Shown: piece after piece, positions 1 through 11,057 of the stretch | How positions within the stretch are numbered: the stretch's first letter is position 1 | How the letters are laid out: each line of letters begins with the position of its first letter | Source: Xestospongia bergquistia | Lineage: Eukaryota > Porifera > Demospongiae > Haplosclerida > Petrosiidae | Assembly (NCBI GenBank): GCA_963965975.1 | Contig: OZ014421.1 | Location: forward strand, 1,431,001 to 1,495,000 | Direction: 5' to 3' | Length of the DNA: 64,000 bases | The notes under the pieces: model-generated | What the model was told of the DNA's origin: nothing | Seen by the model: only the letters and a program-made list of their open reading frames with translations | The model's database searches: none | Made by a program: the position numbers and the translations under genes

Positions 1-11
1 AGTCATTACTC

Positions 12-2293
12 ATGGACAAGACCACCTCACCTCTGTCTGTGACATATCTCTCACCTCCAGTAGGTCCTGTCACTAGAGGTGTTGTCCCAAGACAGTCTAG
101 TCCACGAACTACTAGCTCAATGGTGAGTGATGATGTCATTGTCATGTGACCTTTATTCTCTCTTGTATCCCTACCTACCTCTAACACAGTACAGGATAAG
201 ATGACAAGTTTGAGAGAAGAGAACACAAAGTTAGTATCACAAGGACAGTGTCTTGTCTCTGAACTAGAAAGTACTTCACATCAACTAGAATTAGCTAATG
301 CTAAGGTATTTAATTAACTCTTAATCATAGGGGTTAGTGTTATTATCCTCGTCATTAGATTCAGCATTTAGAGGGTCGACTTAAAAAGTCAGACTCACTC
401 ACACCTCAAACCATGCCCCCAAGCACCTTCAAATCACCTTCAACTGAGAGAAGAGAGAGACAAGAATGGAGTACTCATCAGAAAGTCTTACAAGATCAGT
501 TATTAGATGTACAGGAAGAATGCAGGTATTATAATGTTATATTAGTATTACCATATATGGTTATGTTGATGTGTGTAGGCGATTAAGAGATGCTTGTGTT
601 GAAGCTGAACAAAGAACAAACAAGAGAGCAGATGTACCAGACAGAGTAAGTTATACTTGTAATTAGGACAGTCTCTATATTGAGGACACTTGTTCTAGTC
701 CCATGTTAATACTTATAACCTCTATATTGAGGATATCCCCATACCCCCAAAGTGTCTACTACTATAGTTCATATATTGATAGTCAGTGATGCTATTTATA
801 TACAACTCTAGACCACTATATGATGACTATATTATACCACCAAGATCTGAGACTATCAGTAGTTACATCTTCCAATAAAACCTCACTATTAAAGACATCC
901 CTTGTAAATTGAACTAGTACTGATAAGCCTCTTTAAAGAAAGAATGCCCCTTTAATTAAGATAATTAGTTAGAATTTACTGTATAATTTTAATAATTTAT
1001 TTTATTGGTATTATTTCTTTTAGCCTTTGTCATCACAAAGTTGTAGAGGATTTCCATCAACTGGTGTTAGCACTTACACTAGACATTCTAATAAAACTGA
1101 AAATATTCTCTCCAATTATAAAGCTGTTAGTGGAAGCAAAAGTGCTTACAGCTCTCTCTTATCAAAACCAATCCTCACTGGTGGAAATAGCTACCCTCGT
1201 GAAACAGGTCTAGACTGGTCATTATTAGGTAGCAATACCAGTTTGTCCAGTGTTAAGTCTGCTAGAGAACCTCTCACATTTTCCACACGTAGTACATTCA
1301 GTTCTGCCTACTCCAGTGTCCTTGATAGTACTGGATCTAGTTCAGCTGTAGAATTAGAGAGGGCAAAAATAAAGATCAGAAAATTGGAAAAAGAGGTCAG
1401 TTAGTGCATTTACTGGAATCGTCATGTGACTTCTTTCTCTTATCATGTGACTAGTTTTGTTTTACTTAAAGTGATTACATAATTGTCACATGACATCCAT
1501 CTCTTTTCATTTGTATTAGGTAACTGTTTTAGAACAGCAACTACAAGAGAAACAAAACTATCAGAAACTCACGTTGAGGACCTGACACAACTGAGGTCCT
1601 TACTAGCACAAGAGAAAGCCACTCATGCTATCAGTTCCCATCAAGCACAAGAGAAGGCAGCAAGGTATAATAGAGTCATGTTTATTTATTGCTAATGTTT
1701 TTTTTAGTTTCCTAAATATAATATATTCTTTCTTAGTGAATTAGGTCGTATTAAAGCATTACATACTGAACAATGTAATGATTTGGAGACACAGTTACAT
1801 CGTCTTAAAAGTGACAAGGTAAAGTTAGATGAAGAAAACTCCAAACTTAGAACATCACTTAAAGGTAACTATTATTTCTCTATAATTGTATATGTAATGG
1901 ACGTTTCTGGTAGGGAGTCAGAGTGAGGCTAAGCTACTTTCAGATAATGTATCAAAGTTACTTGCACAGTTAGATGGTGAGTGATGATGTCATTGTCATG
2001 TGACCTTTATTCTCTCCTGTATAGCTACCTACCTCTAACACAGTACAGGATAAGATGACAAGTTTGAGAGAAGAGAACACAAAGTTAGTATCACAAGGAC
2101 AGCGTCTTGTCTATGAACTATAAGCACTTCACATCAACTAGAATTAGCTAATGCTAAGGTATTTAATTAACTCTTAATCATAGGGGTTGTTGTTTTTTAT
2201 CCTTGTCATTAGATTCGCAGTTTAGAGAGTCGACTTAAGAAGTATTACATCAGTCAACAGAAATTCAAAGAAGAAGCACCAGTACTTACCTGA
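12..2293 (+). pseudogene. U1 coiled-coil protein gene, long form, broken
   Basis: Ten exons can be read: 12-122, 195-305, 359-525, 579-645, 1024-1395, 1520-1664, 1737-1864, 1914-1976, 2044-2123 (to a stop) and 2213-2293. The product starts MDKTTSPLSV, followed by heptad-like stretches (exons 2-3), a Ser/Thr-rich middle (exon 5) and a second long coiled-coil half. Exon 2 and its flanking intron recur as exon 9. Compared with the near-identical U6 copy, exon 6 is one base short near 1552 (frameshift) and exon 9 has a stop at 2121-2123 where U6 reads Glu. Its promoter lies left of the window. I do not recognise the family; a cytoskeletal or scaffold role would be a guess. The exon structure is well supported by the second copy. 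Confidence 0.7.
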
Positions 2294-2512
2294 GCAGGGC
2301 CAAGTCTTAGAGAAGAAACTATTTAAAAGAGTCGTCATGTCCATAGATGATTATACAAAGATTGAAAAGATTGGAGAAAGGACTTATGGCGTCGTTTACA
2401 AGGTAAATCTTCTTTCACGCTATATTCTTACTTGTTTTAAAGGCTAGACATAAAGCTACTGGTAAGTTTGTGGCCTTGAAGAAAATACGTCTTGAGAGTG
2501 AGGAAGAATGTG

Positions 2513-2662
<150 letters not shown>

Positions 2663-3035
2663 ACAGACTTGAGGAGATAATTCATCAAGATTCTAAGTTC
2701 TATCTTGTTTTTGAATTCATTAGTATGGATTTAAAGAAATATCTTGATACTATTCTATCAGGACAGTATATTGATCCAGTATTATTAAAGGTAACAATCA
2801 CAGTAATAATGGATACATGTTTTGATAAATGGATACATAGATTGACAAATGGATACATGGATCAATAGATAAATGGATTAATGGACAAACATATAAATGA
2901 ATGGATGTATTGTATGGATAAAAGGATGAACATATGACCAATCTACAATGACGATACATTATAGTAGTTATATTTATTGTTCTATTATTAAACTGGCTGA
3001 CTTTGGACTTGGAAGAGCCTACGTACACCCATGAG

Positions 3036-3148
3036 GTCTCTCTCTCTCTCTGTGCCTTTCTCTCTCTGTCTCTGTCTCTCTCTGTGTCTATCTCTCTGTC
3101 TCTCTCTCTGTCTCTCTGTCTCTCTCTCTGTCTCTCTCTGTCTCTCTG

Positions 3149-3202
<54 letters not shown>
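3036..3202. repeat. CT-rich then (CA)n intron in the CDK1 remnant
   Basis: The intron after GAG at 3035 starts GTCTCT and consists mostly of CT/TGT repeats followed by (CA)n, ending at the ACACAG acceptor before exon 5. In every unit this intron is little more than a polypyrimidine microsatellite between its splice sites. Confidence 0.9.
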
Positions 3203-3205
<3 letters not shown>

Positions 3206-4039
3206 TACACACTGACCCATTGTTAAATTACACAGGTAGTAACACTGGTACAGGGCCCCTGAAGTCTTACTTGGTTCAGCACGATATTCTTGTCCCATTG
3301 ATGTATGGAGTATAGCTTGTATATTTGCTGAAATGTCTAATAAAAAACCTCTGTTTCAAGGAGACTCTGAAATTGATCAACTCTTCCGAATTTTCAGGTT
3401 TATCAAACAGGTTTTATAAACTGGTTTAACTAGTTCCACTGTAGGATTTTGGGTACACTTAATGATACAACATGGCCTAATGTAACTGAACTACCAAATT
3501 TTAAACCAAATTTCCCTAAATGGATTGGAAAGACAATAAAAGAAGTTTGTCCTCGACTTGATGCAGCAGGTTGTGACCTGTTAATGGTAAGTTATTGTTC
3601 AGTGATCCTTTTTAATTCTAGTGTCTTTAATATCAGCAAATGTTAGTTTATAATCCTGGTAAGAGAATATCAGCAAAGACTGCTATGCAACATCCTTATT
3701 TCAGTGATTTAGACAAGTCAGGTCTACCTGATACAGTACAGTCTTAAGAACATATTATAACATTAATATTTTATGTATCATTAACTGTATACTGTATTAA
3801 CACACACTAATACATCTGAATGGAATAAATTATAATAAATAAAATAACTTGTATAGTCTAAGATTACTTGTTTTATGATGGAACTTGTAAGTAGAGAGTT
3901 GTCCTCTATTATAATAACTGAGAGCTCATTAATAAGGGCGTGTCTATTTTAAAGAAAAGCTGGCTACGTCTAGATCAGGTTTGACTACATTATTATAATA
4001 GTTATCTATTGTTATGTGTGTGTGTGTCATGTTCTACAG

Positions 4040-7000
4040 ATTATTATGTACCTACAAAGAGGTATGGTCACTCCACACATATAGTGGGTGACTACCTTTA
4101 CATGTGGGGTGGTAATATAGATGGTCTCCCTAGAGTACATGATAATGAAGTCAAACAGAGGATGACCTCTGTTATTGAGGTATTTCACTTACCAACTGGT
4201 AGATGGGAACAAAGACCTACTAATGGAAAACCTCCACTGGGTGTCTGGGGCTATGCTTCCACTGTTATCAGTAAAAGGATCTACTATTTTGGAGGCTATT
4301 GTAATCATGGCCAGTGTCGTCACAATAGTGTCAACTCATTAATAACAGATTCACTTACATGGAATGAACTGTTCCCAACTAATCCAAGTATGGGTCCAAT
4401 GATGAAGTCACACTGTGGGATGATATCACTTACATCCAATAAAGTGGAGTATTTACTGGTAGTTGGTGGTATTGGTCCACGTCCTACCTCTCCACAATCT
4501 CGTGCTCAGTATAGTAATAAGGGAACATTTGGTGGTATTGTTCGTACTAATGAATACCACTATTATCAGTTATCCAGTGGTAAGATCAATATATCATGTT
4601 ATCAATACATTATATATCAGGTACAATTTTATAACTGTTTGTATTTCAGGTCAGTGGATAATACCAGAAATTACTGGAGAATGCCCACCTCCTTGTAGTC
4701 ACTTCACTCTTACATCACTACCTAATAACAGAGCTCTGTTATTTGGTGGTCTTACTCCTAATGGTCCTATTAACACTGTGTATATTGCTCAGTGTACAAA
4801 GACTGCAGTGGTAAGTACAATATGTATTAAGTTAAAGTATTTAGTTACTGTATAATATTGTGAAGTAATCAAGTTTAAAGTTTGATATTATTAAATGAAC
4901 TAAATTTATAGTATATAATGTCTTTATATTATTATTAGGAACTGTTTTATTAATAAACAAGTGATTTATTGTTTGTTAATATTTCTTTAATCAACTTAGA
5001 GGTTATATTGATAACTGAAACATTCCTTTAGTCAACTATATAGTGATACCATATTTCATTGACTAAATGTCACTCTTGAATAGTAGCCTCCCTTTTTGTA
5101 TATCAGTGAAATTGATGATGAGCTTGAATAAATGATACAATGACTGCTTAACAAAATTGTCTATTTATAATTTATAATTGATTATTAAAAAAGATAATTT
5201 TTATTTTTTAAAAATGTTTATTCAGTCAGGAAATAACTGTAGTTTCATAAAGTCCTTAAACAAATGAGTTCACAATGAGGTAATATTTGTTTAAAATTTC
5301 TGTCAATGCTTGATATATCATTTACTAACTGATACACAAAGTTTAAAGCTATTGTTTATCAGGAATGTTCAGAATCACTTCTAACTCTAGAAACTTTAAT
5401 AATTCACAATCATATTTTAAATAGTGACCTCAAATAGTAAATTTCCCTATTGTTGTTCAATATTAAAATAGATGTCCCAGGTCTTATTAAAGGAAATATT
5501 GTAACTAAATTAAAATCCACATAAACTATAAAATGAATAATATTCTTAAACATTTCCCAGTATACAGTATTAATTACTGCTATGTTAATTGTATAATATG
5601 TTAACTTGAATATTATCTACCCAGCACTGGGAGAAGATAAGTGAGCCACTTCACAAATCAGTGAATTGGCTTAAGAGTAGAGATTGTCATGCTACCACTA
5701 TTATCAGTGACCTACATGTGATGATGATGGGTGGAATTGGTACATATGACAGCTGGTTATTTAACATTGATACAAAGACATGGACAAAGGTTAGTTACTA
5801 GTTATCATGTGACCTAACACTAACACAAAGTGAGTTAATGTCTATGATCTACAGTATGAGGAGATATAATAAAGTGTGACTATTTGAACTTTGACCTCTG
5901 AAAATAACCCTCATCTATAGAAAATTTATAATTAATAATAGGTTTTTTTATGACCTGGTTTTATACCTGTAGTTCTGACACTATAGTATGTTAACATTTA
6001 TGATAGTATAGTCTATTGATATATCTGATTTGTTTATAGTTATAATTCAGTTATTAAAGATTGTAAATAAGTACTTATGTTCATGTTTTAAAGTATTGTA
6101 AAATGTCAACTCTACCAGTTCATACAAAGTTATAGTCTGTTACTAGAGTACATGTATCCACTGATGTTACATGTATAATGACTAGTTTTGTAGTAATATC
6201 ATTAACATCATTATTATAATGTCATATAGTACACAATATTCCATCTTATAGCTCAATATACCAGAGTCAGTGACTAAGAGGTGGAGCCAATCCCTCTCAT
6301 TATGGAATGTGTCACCTACCACTGTATGGGTAATACAATTTGGAGGATGCTTAGGTGGTAAACTCAATGATACTACAGTGACAGAACTTAGTAAGTATTG
6401 TCTATTGATAATAGTATTTGTTATATAGTACACACACACATTATAACAGTATGATATAGGAGTATTGACACAATAACTGTTTATATTACAAACTAGTCTC
6501 ATAACTCAATACTATTGTAACATACTATATCTCTCACTGTAGTATGTAATGATGACCAATGGACTGTAGGAGATGTAATAACTAACCTGACATTTACTGA
6601 AGAATATCAACTTAAGCTACAACAGAAGAGACATGGACAACCTCAACTTACTGTCCAATCTCTTACACGTCTTCAACCTTCATCTTCATCACGTCAAGAA
6701 TTACAAGACAAAGACAGAGAAATTCAATGTTTACCACGACAACTTGAAGATACCAAACAACAGCAGATAGATATGACAAGAGCTCTTCAAGAGGACCTTC
6801 AAACAAAAGAAAGACAACTACATCAACTACATCAAGAACTTCAAGAGAAACAACAAACTCAAGCTATACTTCAACAACAGCTACAAGATAGTCAAGAGAG
6901 AGAAAGAGTACTACGTCAAGAGTGTGATGACCTTCACCAAGAACATGATGATTATCGTCAACAACATGATAATATTGAACAAGGTCTTCGTCAACAAATC

Positions 7001-7840
7001 CAAGAGTCAACTACTGCTCTTCAACAAACACATCAAGCTAATGCCACTCTACAACAACAAGTTCAACAGTTACAAAAACTGTCTCACTGGGTAGTGAGGA
7101 AGGAGGAGATTGAGATGACTGACGAAGTTCTTGGGAAAGGAGGTTGGGGAGAAGTCAAGGTGGCTATATTTTGTGGCCTGAGAGTAGCTGCGAAATGTCT
7201 TTATGAAGTTATCATGTCACCATATAACATATCAGTTTTTACAAGAGAAATGGAGATTGCTGCTCGAGTACGTCATCCTAATCTCCTTCAGTTCATAGGA
7301 GCCACTAAAGTGGGTGGTCCTATCATCCTCTCAGAACTAATGCCAACTAGTCTCCGCAAAGAGCTAGAAGCTGGTCCACTACCCTATCCTGCTGTTCTGA
7401 CTATCAGTCAAGATATAGCCTGTGGTCTCAACTATCTCCACCTCTTTGAACCAGACCCAATACTACATAGAGATGTCAGCACTGCTAACGTTCTGTTACT
7501 GCCAATTGTTGGTGGGTGGAGAGCCAAGGTATCAGACTATGGTTCAGCTAATCTTCAACCAATGATTGGTCGTACAGTCAATCCAGGTAATCCAGTTTAT
7601 TCTGCTCCAGAAGCTGGTGTACCAAGAGACCATTCTCCTGCAATGGATGTTTACAGTTATGGTGTTGTCTTGATTGAAATGATGATCTGTCGTATTCCTG
7701 AGGTAGCTCAGAGACAACTTCATATTAACAGTATTACACGACCAATGTTTAAAGCTCTTATTGAGCGATGTTTGAAAGAGAATTGTAGAGAACGTCCGAC
7801 AATGTCAGAGATCCTTACAGACTTAAATGAAACCATTTAA
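4040..7840 (+). CDS. U1 kelch propeller-coiled coil-TKL kinase
   Basis: Visible exons: 4040-4579, 4650-4810, 5625-5789, 6252-6390, 6543-7840, all in phase, about 767 codons. Exons 1-4 encode six kelch blades (GG doublets such as MWGGN, YFGGY, VVGGI, LFGGL, MMGGI, QFGGC). Exon 5 encodes a Gln-rich coiled coil (about 6640-7080) and then a tyrosine-kinase-like domain: loop GKGGWGEV, beta-3 Lys in VAAKCL, catalytic HRDVSTANVLL, metal-binding DYG, and SAPEA. All catalytic residues are present, so it should be active; no signal peptide or membrane helix is visible, suggesting a cytoplasmic sensor kinase. The first exon is unresolved: the TTCTACAG acceptor needs one base from an upstream exon. The best candidate is a tiny ATGATGGAACTT exon near 3877. 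Unit-specific residues include YG (blade 1), WG (blade 2) and DC (blade 5). Confidence 0.85.
4811..5624 (+). other. Conserved 0.8 kb kelch-gene intron
   Basis: The intron between kelch exons B and C has a GTAAGT donor and CCCAG acceptor. It is AT-rich, contains no ORF or RNA gene that I can see, and is nearly identical in all units. U1 lacks an AT-palindromic segment of about 100 bp (after about 5187) that the other copies carry. Confidence 0.7.
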
Positions 7841-7933
7841 TAGTATACTAGTGTGTGTTATAATTTTAGTAGTGAGGTTATTATAATAGTTAGTTTAGTT
7901 ATTGTACTATGTGTGAGTATTATAATAATATTA

Positions 7934-7943
7934 CCATATATGG
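7934..7943. promoter_or_regulatory. CArG-type motif CCATATATGG, repeated per unit
   Basis: A perfect CC(A/T)6GG decamer, the consensus bound by SRF-family MADS proteins, lies about 95 bases after the kinase stop. It recurs at 15052-15061, 23335-23344, 31634-31643, 39020-39029, 48703-48712 and 57507-57516, and in a coiled-coil-gene intron at 551-560 and 41271-41280. Presence is certain; function is only a possibility, because the flanks are copied with the unit. Confidence 0.35.
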
Positions 7944-8060
7944 CCATTTTTCAGAGAAGTGAATGTTTGAATTATAACTGACTTTTCTGCCCTTTCACTT
8001 AGAGAAGGCAATGCTAGACTATATATATAGAGAGAGTGTTCATAGAGAATATAATGTTAT

Positions 8061-9105
8061 TTATATAGTATATGCTGGACTTCTTAATGTACAGATGTCT
8101 ACATTAGGATGATAGTGAGCTGGTCCTGGAGTAGATTCTGTTAAATAGAACATTAATATTATAATCGTTAAAGATAATGTTGAATTGATCTTTTGTTGTG
8201 AGATGGTAAATGTGATATAGTGTAAGAAGGATAAGATGTCAGTGTAATATTAGTGGCCTCTAGTGTGTTATAACTGTTAGGAGCTGGTTGAATAGTTGAG
8301 CCTATTAGAAGATATAAGATCATACTTAAATGGAACATCTCTATAATGGACACTATGGAAGTCAACTGTGACAGTCTGAACATTAAGCCACATACTTAAT
8401 GTTTAAGGTTTAGTGATAGGATCAGTATTAAAATATGGTGATCTCAGACTGTCACACTGTACTTCTTTAGGACAATGTCATTAGTAGAGGTGTGTCCTCA
8501 ATATAAAGGTCATTAAAGTATTATTAGTATGGGACTAGAACAAGTGTCCTGAACTTCAGACTTATAATTTCTTCCAATTTTTATTACCAAGAGGTAGAGT
8601 TGTTTTAATTCTCATAGAATAAGATGGTGCTGTCCTTGTAGTTAAAGATTGACATCCAATTATGTGAGGTACATTATAGGAACATGGAGTAGTATTCTAA
8701 AATTAAATAGATTTAATACAATTATAAACAAAATTATATAAAAATTACTTGTTCCCTGTCCTGATTAGTTTGATAAATCCATAAATTTGTGGTCGTAATT
8801 GGAGGGGTTTTACCTGTTACCATGACAACATTATCAATTTAAACATAGTAATAAAGGACATACTGTTAATATGATGGGTTGATATCCAACATAATGGACC
8901 TTTACTACTTAAAGAAGATGGTCGGACATCATAGGTACAGGGAGAAGGTGTTGCTATTTGTTCCAGAGAAAGAGGCTGCCGTCAGACCAAGCATTGTCAT
9001 AAACCTGAAATTATAATCCTCTCAAGACTTTTCACTATATTACTTACCAATACAATGAGATGTCTTTGGTTTTTCAATAGTATAAAGGTGGAGGAGTTGA
9101 GGTTA
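8061..9105 (-). pseudogene. U1 ODF3/SHIPPO-repeat gene remnant (minus strand)
   Basis: On the minus strand the 3' flank of the kinase gene resolves into the same six in-phase exons as the better U4 copy. The last exon (8061-8137) reads STPGPAHYHPN then RSPAYTI and stop; the one before it (8185-8301) reads QPAPNSYN then YPSYTI; another reads TPCSYN then APSYSM. PGP-x-Y followed by SP/AP-x-Y-S/T-M/I is the SHIPPO repeat of ODF3/CIMAP proteins, which sit inside sperm-tail and ciliary microtubules. U1 damage: the GT donor after 8185 is changed (TTCAAC), and the 5' exon near 9085 is one base short, shifting the frame. No initiator Met or 5' exon is seen. Convergent with the kelch-kinase gene. Confidence 0.55.
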
Positions 9106-9224
9106 CTATAGAGAATATTATTAACAATGATCTAATTAATTGAATCTATTAATTTCACTGCTAATAAATAAAAGCGCGAATTGTTGTTATTTAAAGATTG
9201 CTAGCGGACAAATAGTCGAATCTG

Positions 9225-9251
9225 ATTGGTCGAGGGATTGAAGTATATAAA
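9225..9251 (+). promoter_or_regulatory. U2 promoter: inverted CCAAT box and TATA box
   Basis: ATTGG (inverted CCAAT) at 9225-9229 and TATATAAA at 9244-9251 sit about 20 bases apart, upstream of a 5' UTR. The same block occurs at U3, U4, U5 and U6. It drives the coiled-coil/CDK1 side. The minus-strand SHIPPO gene begins only about 120 bases to the left, so the element may be bidirectional. Confidence 0.65.
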
Positions 9252-9279
9252 GAACTGCGCTGGAATTTTTATCGTTTCA

Positions 9280-9704
9280 TGTCCAAGTTAGTTTGTAATA
9301 AAGATGTTGTCCTTGTTGCTGTGAAACTAACTATGGTCTACAATACAATGACTACCTCATCTCTACAGAGACTTTCTTGCTCACTTACCGAGTCAGTTTT
9401 AAGACAATCCTTTGAGGTCTCTTAGCTGGTCGACCATTAGGAGTCAGTGAACACAATCTATCTCTAAAGAACTGATACTCTTCCGTTTCAGATATTCACA
9501 CCCCTAGATATTTTTAACTTTTTGTGTACTGTGTGGTGTGGTAGCCCACTCCTGGCTATTGTGAACTGGTAAGTAAATTGTTTATACAATACTATAATTA
9601 GTAATGTAATAATTAGTAATAAATTGTATCTAATAATGAACTATATACAAATCTATTTAAATATTCTTTTAGGTTTATAAAAGTTCCAGTTGTAGTCATT
9701 ACTC
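9280..9704 (+). other. U2 5' UTR with intron and short upstream ORFs
   Basis: Downstream of the TATA box are ATGTTGTCC (a six-codon upstream ORF) and a 25-codon ORF (MTTSSLQKPS in the other units; altered here). A leader intron runs from GTAAGT at 9569 to TTTTAG at 9671-9672, followed by the ATG of the coiled-coil gene at 9705. Start and splice sites are conserved in U4, U6 and U7. Confidence 0.5.
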
Positions 9705-10137
9705 ATGGACAAGACCACCTCACCTCTGTCTGTGACATACCTCTCACCTCCAGTAGGTTCTGTTACTAGAGATGTTGTCCCAAGACAGTCTAGTCCACGA
9801 ACTACTAGTTTATTGGCGAGTGATGATGTCATTATCATGTGACCTTTATTCTCTCCAGTCCTGTATAGCTACCTAGCTCTAACACAGTACAGGATAAGAT
9901 GACAAGTTTGAGAGAAGAGAACATAAAGTTAGTATAACAAGGACAGCATCTTGTCTCTGAACTAGAAAGCACTTCACATCAACTAGAATTAGCTAACGCT
10001 AAGGTATTTAATTAACTCTTAATCATAGGGGTTAGTGTTATTATCCTTGTCATTAGTTTCACAGTTTAGAGAGTCGACTTAAGAAGTATTACATCAGTCA
10101 GCAGAAATACAAAGAAGAAGCACCAGTACTTACCTGA
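9705..10137 (+). pseudogene. U2 coiled-coil gene, short form, broken
   Basis: Three exons: 9705-9815, from 9893, and a last exon ending at stop 10135-10137. Exons 3-9 of the long form are absent, so exon 2 joins the last exon directly. A nonsense codon (TAA 9935-9937, Ser in other units) interrupts exon 2, and the first donor is GC rather than GT (GCGAGT at 9816). The product would end after about 50 residues. Confidence 0.65.
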
Positions 10138-10181
10138 GCAGGGCCAAGTCTTAATGAAGAAACTATTTAAAAAGAGCAGTC

Positions 10182-10540
10182 ATGTCTATAGACAATTATA
10201 CAAAGATTGAAAAGATTGGAGAAAGGACTTATGGCATTGTTTACAAGGTAAATCTTCTTTCACGCTATATTTCTTACTTGTTTTAAAGGCTAGACGTAAA
10301 GCTACTGGTGAGTTTGTGGCCTTGAAGGAAATACGTCTTGAGAGTGAGGAAGAAGGTGTACCCAGTACAGCTATTAGAGAGATTTCAATATTGAAGGAAG
10401 TTCAACATCCTAATGTTGTGACGTAAGTGAGAGTGAGAGTGTGTGTGAGTATTGTGAAGTGAACGGAATGTGGTTTATTCACTATTAGAATAGCTCGAAA
10501 TGATCTGAACTCTCCCTCCCTCCCTCACTCCCTCCCTCCC

Positions 10541-10603
<63 letters not shown>

Positions 10604-10730
10604 CAGACTTGAGGAGATAATTCATCAAGATTCTAAGTTCTATCTTGTTTTTGAATTCATGAGTATGGATTTAAAGAAATATCTTGATACTATTCCATCT
10701 GGACAGTATATTGATCCAGTATTATTAAAA
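10182..10730 (+). pseudogene. U2 CDK1-like remnant, N-lobe only (PSTAIRE present)
   Basis: Exon 1 10182-10247, exon 2 10289-10422 and exon 3 10607-10730. This is the only copy that keeps a full exon 2, reading VALKEIRLE then [16 protein letters not shown], the cyclin-binding helix that identifies CDK1/CDK2. After exon 3 the sequence jumps (near 10757) directly to the region that normally follows the CDK1 stop, so exons 4-7 (catalytic loop, DFG, C-lobe) are deleted. It cannot encode a kinase, though a truncated N-lobe peptide is conceivable. Confidence 0.85.
10508..10600. repeat. CT-rich tract in CDK1 intron 2
   Basis: Begins with CCTCCCTCC-type repeats and becomes pure (CT)n up to the CATACAG acceptor. 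It shows the ancestral position of the tract that is fused into exon 2 in U1, U5 and U7. Confidence 0.9.
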
Positions 10731-11057
10731 GTAATGATCACAGTAATAATGGATACATGAACATATTATAACATTAATATTTTATGTATCATTAACTGTA
10801 TACTGTATTAACACACATTAATACATCTGAATTGATAACTTATAATAAATAGAATAACTTGTATAGTCTAAGATTACTTGTTTTATGATGGAACTTGTAA
10901 GTAGAGAGTTGTCATCAATTATAATAACTAAGAACTCATTATTAAGGGCGTGTCTATTTTGAAAAGAAAAGATGGGGATGGCTACATCTAGATCAGGTTT
11001 GACTACATTAATATAATAGTTATCTATTGTTATGTGTGTGTGTGTCATGTTCTACAG

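Noticed and set aside
2988..3315. ORFs with RE, SL and TH repeats
   Set aside because: Products of the CT/CA intron between CDK1 exons.
4463..4855. Second ORF overlapping kelch exons A and B
   Set aside because: Out-of-frame read through exon A and its intron; exon B merely shares its frame.
6182..6502. Minus ORFs of about 80-106 aa opposite kelch exon D in each unit
   Set aside because: Antisense shadows of the blade 6 exon and its introns.
8168..8383. Conserved 61-71 aa minus ORF starting near MSIIEMFHLS, resembling a secreted peptide
   Set aside because: Its conserved part is better explained as one SHIPPO exon (QPAPNSYN) preceded by intron and acceptor sequence; U4 breaks the frame.
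9653..9838. Minus ORF opposite coiled-coil exon 1 (also in U4, U6, U7)
   Set aside because: Antisense of a well-supported plus-strand exon with matched splice sites.
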